Shown here piece after piece: positions 57,883-64,000 of a stretch of 64,000 nucleotides of DNA. Each line of letters starts with the position of its first letter. Position 1 is the stretch's first letter. The notes beneath the pieces were generated by a model. The model saw only the letters and a list, made by a program, of their open reading frames with translations, was not told the DNA's origin and ran no database searches. This stretch comes from Sphingomonadales bacterium (GTDB lineage: Bacteria > Pseudomonadota > Alphaproteobacteria > Sphingomonadales > Sphingomonadaceae), in the NCBI GenBank assembly GCA_027483465.1, contig JAIXUQ010000087.1, forward strand, positions 26,320 through 90,319. Direction: 5' to 3'. A program made the translations under genes and the position numbers.

Positions 57883-58863
57883 TCAATTTTCGCGACGGAT
57901 GCGCCGCTCCTCCACGCGGTGCCGCCGGCCATCGGCGATGATCTCGCGATGCCAGCTTGCCCGCTGCACGAGGCCGCCGGGCAGGGCAATCAATTGCTGG
58001 GTGCGCTCGCGAAAGGCCAGGCGTTGCGGGAATGCCGCCGCGCTGCCGGGCGTGCCAGCGCTGCCGGCCGATTCCAGCAGGCGTTCCGCCTGTTGCTGGG
58101 CGAGGCGGGCCATGTCCCCGGGATCGGCGCTGGCGGTCATGTGCACGCGCGCCCAGGTGCCGGACGGGTTGCGGTCCATGCCGATGGCAACCCGTTGGCT
58201 CACCAATTCATCACCCCAGCGCGCCGGTTTCGCGATGTCCAGTTCCAGACATTGCCCCACCGGCAGCGCGATCCCGCAGTGCAGCGCCATCATCGCGATT
58301 TCGAGCAGGTCGTTTTCCCGTTGCTCGTCGTCCTGCTCGTCATATTGCCGGGCCACCGCCGCCAGCATGGCGGCCACCTGCGCCCGCCCGGCCGCCGGCA
58401 GTCCGGAAAATTGTTCATCCACCGCCTCGGCCAGGCCGGCCACCAGATCGGCCGAAATCGCCCGCCACTCGGCCAGATTGGCGAGGCCCAGCACATCGCC
58501 GGCCGGGTCCAGATCGATCAGCAGCGGCCGGTCCAGCGTGCCGGCCGCCAGCCGGTTCATCGCCTGCAGCAACATACCAATGTCTGCCGATCCCGGGCCG
58601 GTGGCCGCATGGTTGGCCGCCCGTGTCACCCATTGCAGGCGATAGCCGGTGTCGCTGCGAAACAGCGTCATCTCCTCGCGTGAACTTGTGGTCTGCACCA
58701 TGCCGCGCCGCTGCCGCTGCGACTGGTACGCATAGCGGATCGGCGTGCCCAGCGGCGGGTCGAACGGCAGCGGCATGGCGGGCGCGGCAACCGCGGCGGC
58801 ACCGGCCGAACCCGTGGTGCGCTGCCCGCCCAGCAGCGCCAGAATATCGCCAAACAGGCTCAT
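57883..58863 (-). CDS. Hypothetical protein (326 aa)
   Basis: Good ORF, 4-nt overlap with NUDIX gene; no family recognised by eye. Confidence 0.75.
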   Translation of the reverse strand: MSLFGDILALLGGQRTTGSAGAAAVAAPAMPLPFDPPLGTPIRYAYQSQRQRRGMVQTTSSREEMTLFRSDTGYRLQWVTRAANHAATGPGSADIGMLLQAMNRLAAGTLDRPLLIDLDPAGDVLGLANLAEWRAISADLVAGLAEAVDEQFSGLPAAGRAQVAAMLAAVARQYDEQDDEQRENDLLEIAMMALHCGIALPVGQCLELDIAKPARWGDELVSQRVAIGMDRNPSGTWARVHMTASADPGDMARLAQQQAERLLESAGSAGTPGSAAAFPQRLAFRERTQQLIALPGGLVQRASWHREIIADGRRHRVEERRIRREN

Positions 58864-59285
58864 GCCAGCAGCAGCCGCAGCCGATCCTGCAAGGGCGCCA
58901 CCGCATCGGGCGCGGCCAGGAAATCGGCGATGCCCAGCATGCGGGGGCTGTGGCCTTCGTTGCCAAAGCGGATGGCGGCGATCTCGGCGGCGGCCAGGTG
59001 CAGCGCCAGGAACCAGCCTGTTCGGCCCGGCGCGTCCATGGCCGGGAAGGGGCGGGCCCAGCAGATGCGGCTTTCGGGCAGGTGGATGCCGAATTCCTCG
59101 GCCAGTTCGCGCAAGCCGCAGGCCGCCGGGCTTTCATCGCCCTCGCGCCCGCCGCCGGGCAGATCGATCAGGCCCGGCCAGGGGATGCCGGGCTTCGCGT
59201 CGCGGCGATAGGTGAGGATCCGGCCAGCGTGCAGGGCGGCCAGCTTGGCGCCGGCAAAATCGCTGCCGTCCCAGCGCTGGATCAC
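58860..59285 (-). CDS. NUDIX hydrolase
   Basis: GGGREGDESPAACGLRELAEEFGIHL (Nudix box). Confidence 0.9.
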   Translation of the reverse strand: MIQRWDGSDFAGAKLAALHAGRILTYRRDAKPGIPWPGLIDLPGGGREGDESPAACGLRELAEEFGIHLPESRICWARPFPAMDAPGRTGWFLALHLAAAEIAAIRFGNEGHSPRMLGIADFLAAPDAVAPLQDRLRLLLA

Positions 59286-59641
59286 ACGCTGTGGGCCTGG
59301 AGATGGCCCAGCAGCGTCACCTCAAGGGTTTTTTCGTGCGTGGCCTCCAGCACCACCTCGGGCGCGAAACCGGCGCGGCGGGCTTCCTCCCAGCGGCCGG
59401 CGCACAGGCACCAGCGATCGCCGGGCTTCAGGCCGGGGAAGCCATATTCGGGGCGCGGGGTGGACAGATCATTGCCCACCGATTGGCTGAAGGCCAGAAA
59501 CTCCTCGGTCACCACCGCGCACACGGTGTGGAGCCCGCGATCGGCCGCATCGGTGTTGCAGCAGCCGTCGCGGTACCAGCCGGTCAGCGGGTCCATCGAG
59601 CAGGGGACGAGCGCCCGACCCAGCACATTCCTCGCGCTCAT
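59282..59641 (-). CDS. DUF2237-type protein
   Basis: MSARNVLGRALVPCSMDPLTGWYRDGCCNTDAADRGLHTVCAVVTEEFLAFSQSVGNDLSTPRPEYGFPGLKPGDRWCLCAGRWEEA. Confidence 0.85.
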   Translation of the reverse strand: MSARNVLGRALVPCSMDPLTGWYRDGCCNTDAADRGLHTVCAVVTEEFLAFSQSVGNDLSTPRPEYGFPGLKPGDRWCLCAGRWEEARRAGFAPEVVLEATHEKTLEVTLLGHLQAHSV

Positions 59642-60675
59642 GCCCGCCCCCGCACGCTCCAGTGCGCGGCCCACACCGTGGCCGCCACCAGCAGCGCCGC
59701 CACGCCCTGGTGCGCCACGCCGAGCGGGATGGGCACATGATTGATGATCACCAGCACGCCCAGCGCAAATTGCAGCAGCACCAGCCCGCCCAGCGCCAGC
59801 GCGCGCACCCCGGCACCGGCCCGCCACAGCCGCACCGCCACCAGCAGCAGCGCGGCGGCCACTGCCCAGGCCAGGCTGCGGTGGATGAACTGCACGCTCA
59901 CCGGATCGGCGATGGCATCGCGGGCGCTGGCCAGGATACCATCAGGCACCAGCGCGCCCAGCATCAGCGGCCAGGTGTCTGCCGCGTGGCCGGCGCGCAG
60001 ACCGGCGGTGAAGGCACCCCACAAGATCTGCACCGCCAGCAGCGCCGCCACCGGCCACACCCAGGCACGCGGCCGGTCGCGGCGCGGCGCATCGCCGTCC
60101 AGCAGATCGAGCGCGGTCCACACACAAAGGGCCATGATGATCAGCGCATTGGAAAGATGCACCGCCAGCCGTTCCGGCGCCACCTCGGTGCGGTCCACCA
60201 GGCCCGATGCCACCATCCACCAGCCGATGGCACCCTGCAGCCCGCCCAGGGCAAACAGCACCAGCAGCCGCGGCTTGTACCCGGCCGGGATGTGCCGCCG
60301 CAGCCAGAACCAGGCCAGCGGCAGGGCAAAGGCCAGCCCGACCAGCCGGCCCAGCAGCCGGTGGACATATTCCCAGAAGAATATGCCCTTGAATTCCACC
60401 AGGCTCATGCCCCGGTTCATCAACTGATATTGGCTGGATTGCTGATACAGTGCGAACTGCCGTTGCCATTCCGCCTCGTTCATCGGCGGCAGCGTGCCCG
60501 AAACCACATCCCAGCGGGTGATCGACAGGCCGCTTTCGGTGAGCCGGGTGATGCCGCCCACCACCACCATGGCCAGCACCAGGCCCGCAATGCCCAGCAA
60601 CCACAGCGCGATGGCACGGGGCCGCGCATCGCTGCGGGCGGCGGAACGGGCAGGGGCGGCAGCAAGCGTGGCCAT
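59638..60675 (-). CDS. ctaA: Heme A synthase (COX15/CtaA)
   Basis: VVVGGITRLTESGLSITRWDVVSGTLPPMNEAEWQRQFALYQQSSQYQLMNRGMSLVEFKGIFFWEYVHRLLGRLVGLAF. Confidence 0.95.
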   Translation of the reverse strand: MATLAAAPARSAARSDARPRAIALWLLGIAGLVLAMVVVGGITRLTESGLSITRWDVVSGTLPPMNEAEWQRQFALYQQSSQYQLMNRGMSLVEFKGIFFWEYVHRLLGRLVGLAFALPLAWFWLRRHIPAGYKPRLLVLFALGGLQGAIGWWMVASGLVDRTEVAPERLAVHLSNALIIMALCVWTALDLLDGDAPRRDRPRAWVWPVAALLAVQILWGAFTAGLRAGHAADTWPLMLGALVPDGILASARDAIADPVSVQFIHRSLAWAVAAALLLVAVRLWRAGAGVRALALGGLVLLQFALGVLVIINHVPIPLGVAHQGVAALLVAATVWAAHWSVRGRA

Positions 60676-60722
60676 GATCCCCGTCTAGCCGCTTGCGGGC
60701 CCGCTGGCCAGCCGGCTGCGGC

Positions 60723-60938
60723 TCAGCCGTGCCAACTGAACACATCCTCCACGCCCACGCCAAAGAAGCGGGCAATGCGGAAGGCGCTCTCCAGGCTGGG
60801 GGAATATTTGCCCTGTTCGATGGCGATGATGGTGTGACGCGTCACGCCGATGGCCTCGCCCAGTTGGGCCTGGCTAACATTGCCGCGCGCCTCCCGCAGT
60901 TCGCGCACGCGGTTGCCGATCGGCGGTGGCGGCGGCAT
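60723..60938 (-). CDS. XRE/Cro-CI family HTH regulator (71 aa)
   Basis: VRELREARGNVSQAQLGEAIGVTRHTIIAIEQGKYSPSLESAFRIARFFGVGVEDVFSW. Confidence 0.9.
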   Translation of the reverse strand: MPPPPPIGNRVRELREARGNVSQAQLGEAIGVTRHTIIAIEQGKYSPSLESAFRIARFFGVGVEDVFSWHG

Positions 60939-61375
60939 CAAAAGCCCCGGCGCAGCAGCCAGGCCGTGCCCAGATGCACCACCGCCTGTGACGCCAGCAA
61001 CCCGGCGAACAGCGAATGGAACAGCAAGGGGCCGTCGCGGTGGCCCACAAACCACAGCAGCGCCAGCACGATCACCATGGTGAGGACATGGCCGGCCCAC
61101 GCCACGGCCTGCATGCTCGCCGCCGCCTCGCGCTCATCGGCCGGGGCGCCCTGCTCGCCGCGATTGGCAATCGCCAGCACCACCTGCACGACGATGCTGC
61201 CGGCGATGGTGAGGAACAGATAGGCGATCAGCATGCCCACCGGCAGCGCCCCGCCCGCCTGCCAGGCCGCCGCGCCCAGCCGCCCGAAATACCAGGCCGC
61301 CATGGCGATCATCAGGGCGCCCATCGCCCAGCCGGATTTTTCCCGCACCGACATGCCGTTCCAGACCATTGCCAT
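60938..61375 (-). CDS. Four-TM hypothetical membrane protein co-transcribed with XRE regulator
   Basis: MAMVWNGMSVREKSGWAMGALMIAMAAWYFGRLG...; stop overlaps XRE start. Confidence 0.8.
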   Translation of the reverse strand: MAMVWNGMSVREKSGWAMGALMIAMAAWYFGRLGAAAWQAGGALPVGMLIAYLFLTIAGSIVVQVVLAIANRGEQGAPADEREAAASMQAVAWAGHVLTMVIVLALLWFVGHRDGPLLFHSLFAGLLASQAVVHLGTAWLLRRGF

Positions 61376-61394
61376 TGTTCGCCCTCCATGGTGT

Positions 61395-61416
61395 GATGTT
61401 GAAAATCTTCGACATC
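61395..61416. promoter_or_regulatory. Candidate operator copy 1
   Basis: GATGTTGAA-aatc-TTCGACATC inverted repeat, 1 mismatch between arms. Confidence 0.6.
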
Positions 61417-61435
61417 GCTACCCGATTCGCGCCGT

Positions 61436-61457
61436 GATGTAAAATATTTTCGACATC
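61436..61457. promoter_or_regulatory. Candidate operator copy 2
   Basis: GATGTAAAATATTTTCGACATC, shares the right arm TTCGACATC and the left GATGT with copy 1; start-to-start 41 bp. Confidence 0.55.
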
Positions 61458-61486
61458 GCGCCGCGCCGAAACCGCTTGTGCCGCAG

Positions 61487-61503
61487 ATGTAACATTGTTA
61501 CAT
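61487..61503. promoter_or_regulatory. Candidate Zur/Fur-type operator
   Basis: ATGTAACA-T-TGTTACAT perfect inverted repeat 8 nt before the MerC-like start codon. Confidence 0.55.
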
Positions 61504-61510
61504 TGGGCCC

Positions 61511-61879
61511 ATGGCGTCTCACCATTCCCCGCTGCTGGACCGGCTGGCCATCGGCTTGTCGGGCCTGTGCCTGTTGCACTGCACGGCCGGGTTCCTGCTG
61601 CTCACCCTGTTCACCCTCAGCGGGGAATGGCTGGATCACCGCGTGCATGCCATCGGCCTGTTGCTGGCGATGCCACTGGCCGCCATTGCCCTGTGGCGCG
61701 GCTGGCGCCGCCACGGCCGCGCGGCGATCGGCCTGATGGGGGTGGCCGGGCTGCTGATCATGGGCCTGTCGCTGCTGATCGAGCATGGCGAGACGCTGGA
61801 AATCCTGCTGTCCATGGCGGGCGTGACGCTGCTGGCGGTGGCGCACTGGCAGAATTTGCGGGCGCTGCGCCGGGCCTGA
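61511..61879 (+). CDS. MerC-domain membrane protein
   Basis: LLDRLAIGLSGLCLLHCTAGFLLLTLFTL...EHGETLEILLSMAGVTLLAVAHWQNLR. Confidence 0.8.
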   Translation: MASHHSPLLDRLAIGLSGLCLLHCTAGFLLLTLFTLSGEWLDHRVHAIGLLLAMPLAAIALWRGWRRHGRAAIGLMGVAGLLIMGLSLLIEHGETLEILLSMAGVTLLAVAHWQNLRALRRA

Positions 61880-61954
61880 GTTTCCGCATGGTCGAGGCTG
61901 CTTGCATGTGGCCGCGGCTGGGCGGATAAGGCGGCAGGAAACGAAAGCAGTGAG

Positions 61955-62437
61955 ATGGCAGCACATCACGGGACAGGATTGACCCACGATCACGGCCAGA
62001 TCGACAGCCGGCAGGATCTGGCCAGCGCCGCCCAGGCCCGGCTGCAGGCGGCCGGAGAACAGTGGACCCCGCTGCGCGCCCAGGTGTTTGGCGCCCTGGC
62101 CGGTTTTGGCCGCCCGGTGTCGGCCTATGACGTCACCGATGCGGTGTCGGCCGCGGTGGGCCGCCGCATCGCCGCCAACAGCGTCTATCGCATCCTTGAT
62201 CTGTTCGTGGCCAACAATCTGGCGGCGCGGGTGGAAAGCGTGAACGGCTTCATCGCCAATGTTCATCCCGATTGCCCGCATGATTGCATCTTCCTGGTGT
62301 GTGACCGCTGCGGCCATGCGACTCATGTGGATGATGACCGGATCACCGGCGATGTGCGGGCCGCGGCCTCGGCTGCCGGCTTCCTGCCGGTGCGCCCGGT
62401 GATCGAAGTGCGCGGCGTGTGCGCCAATTGCGCGTGA
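61955..62437 (+). CDS. zur: Fur-family regulator, Zur-like
   Basis: WTPLRAQVFGALAGFGRPVSAYDVTDAV...RRIAANSVYRILDLFVANNLAARVESVNGFI...HDCIFLVCDRCGHATHVDDD...VCANCA (two CxxC). Confidence 0.8.
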   Translation: MAAHHGTGLTHDHGQIDSRQDLASAAQARLQAAGEQWTPLRAQVFGALAGFGRPVSAYDVTDAVSAAVGRRIAANSVYRILDLFVANNLAARVESVNGFIANVHPDCPHDCIFLVCDRCGHATHVDDDRITGDVRAAASAAGFLPVRPVIEVRGVCANCA

Positions 62438-62558
62438 AATCAAATAGTTGATCCGCTGCGGCAATGCATGTGTCAGGGTGGGCTGACAGTTTTGATGACA
62501 GCGGCAGTCAACATCGCTAAGGGGCATCCCCTAGTCTTCCACCGCGCGAGCCGTACTC

Positions 62559-64000
62559 ATGAAGCTTGAAACCCCGCTCCTCGACCAGGTCAACATTCCG
62601 TCTGACCTGCGCAAGCTGGAGCCTGGGCAATTGCGACAACTGGCGGACGAGTTGCGGCAGGAGATGATCCATGCCGTGTCCTACACCGGCGGGCATCTGG
62701 GCTCCGGCCTGGGCGTGGTCGAACTCACCGTCGCGCTGCATTATGTGTTCAACACGCCCGACGACAAACTGGTGTGGGACGTGGGCCATCAGGCCTATCC
62801 GCACAAGATCATCACCGGCCGGCGTGACCGCATCCGCACCCTGCGCCAGGGTGGCGGCCTCAGCGGCTTCACCAAGCGCTCCGAGAGCGAATATGATCCG
62901 TTCGGCGCCGCGCACAGCAGCACCTCCATCTCGGCCGCGCTGGGCTTTGCCATCGCCAACAAGTTGCAGAACAAGCCGGGCAAGGGCATCGCGGTGATCG
63001 GCGATGGCTCGATGTCGGCCGGCATGGCCTATGAGGCGATGAACAACGCGCGCCAGGCCGGCAACCGCCTCGTTGTCATCCTCAATGACAATGACATGTC
63101 CATCGCGCCGCCGGTGGGTGCGCTGTCCTCCTATCTCTCGCGCCTGCTTTCGGGCCGCAAGTTCCTGGAACTGCGCGAATATCTGAAGCAGGTTTCCGGC
63201 CGCGTGCTGCCGCCGCCGCTGCAGAAGGCGGCCGCGCGCATCGATGAATATGCCCGCGGCTTTGCCCAGGGCGGTGGCACCTTGTTCGAGGAGCTTGGCT
63301 TTTATTATGTCGGCCCGATCGACGGCCACAATCTCGATCATCTGCTCCCGGTGCTGGAAAATGTCCGCGATGCCGCCGAAGGGCCGATGCTGATCCATGT
63401 CGTGACGCAAAAGGGCAAGGGCTATGCCCCGGCCGAGGCGAGTGCCGACAAATATCATGGCGTCGTCAAGTTCGACGTGGTGTCGGGCACCCAGCACAAG
63501 CCGCAGCCCAAGGCGCCGGCCTATCAGAATGTCTTTGGGGACATGCTGATCGAGGAGGCCAAGCGCGATCCCAGCATCGTCGCCATCACCGCCGCCATGC
63601 CGTCAGGCACCGGGGTTGACCGCTTCGCCAAGGCTTTCCCCGAACGCAGCTTTGACGTTGGCATTGCCGAGCAGCATGCCGTCACCTTCGCCGCCGGCCT
63701 GGCGGCGCAGGGCATGCGGCCGTTCTGCGCCATCTATTCCACCTTCCTGCAGCGCGCCTATGACCAAGTGGTCCATGATGTGGCGCTGCAAAATCTGCCG
63801 GTGCGCTTTGCCATCGACCGGGCCGGCCTGGTCGGCGCCGACGGGGCGACCCATGCCGGCAGCTTTGACATCACCTATCTGTCCACCCTGCCCAACATGG
63901 TGGTGATGGCCGCCAGCGACGAGGCCGAACTGGCCGACATGGTGCACACCGCCGCCCTGCACGATGATGGCCCGATCGCCCTGCGCTATCCGCGCGGCGA
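62559..64000 (+). CDS. dxs: 1-deoxy-D-xylulose-5-phosphate synthase (C-terminus beyond window)
   Basis: [64 protein letters not shown]...[16 protein letters not shown]. Confidence 0.97.
   Translation, partial: MKLETPLLDQVNIPSDLRKLEPGQLRQLADELRQEMIHAVSYTGGHLGSGLGVVELTVALHYVFNTPDDKLVWDVGHQAYPHKIITGRRDRIRTLRQGGGLSGFTKRSESEYDPFGAAHSSTSISAALGFAIANKLQNKPGKGIAVIGDGSMSAGMAYEAMNNARQAGNRLVVILNDNDMSIAPPVGALSSYLSRLLSGRKFLELREYLKQVSGRVLPPPLQKAAARIDEYARGFAQGGGTLFEELGFYYVGPIDGHNLDHLLPVLENVRDAAEGPMLIHVVTQKGKGYAPAEASADKYHGVVKFDVVSGTQHKPQPKAPAYQNVFGDMLIEEAKRDPSIVAITAAMPSGTGVDRFAKAFPERSFDVGIAEQHAVTFAAGLAAQGMRPFCAIYSTFLQRAYDQVVHDVALQNLPVRFAIDRAGLVGADGATHAGSFDITYLSTLPNMVVMAASDEAELADMVHTAALHDDGPIALRYPRG

Overview
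High-GC alphaproteobacterial chromosome window, probably Sphingomonadales (inferred from the PEPxxWA-CTERM protein, the TonB-receptor/lipoprotein pair, the codon bias and the gene set). About 60 real CDSs, mostly on the minus strand. Core genes include parC, recO-era-rnc, pgi, bpt, a threonine dehydratase, ihfB, rpsA, cmk, rpsI-rplM, ctaA, a zur-like fur gene, dxs (cut by the window end) and tRNA-Leu(TAA). The largest system is a type II secretion (gsp) operon at 31941-43105, whose genes all overlap their neighbours; it carries two GspC-like proteins and one unknown ORF. A separate prepilin peptidase gene lies at 18343-19089. No CRISPR array, prophage, transposase or rRNA was seen. Best leads: (1) a GC-rich palindromic repeat family that forms a ~450-bp array abutting the prepilin peptidase start codon and also sits in frame inside the leader of GspG; (2) the second GspC plus unknown ORF at the distal end of the T2SS operon; (3) a low-GC orphan membrane-anchored gene at 9754-10983 flanked by a 10-bp direct repeat; (4) three dyad operators in the divergent XRE/membrane-protein and MerC/Zur intergenic region; (5) a ctaA-DUF2237-NUDIX-unknown operon with 4-nt overlaps; (6) several small tandem duplications. 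Functional names come from recognising protein motifs by eye; no database search was run.
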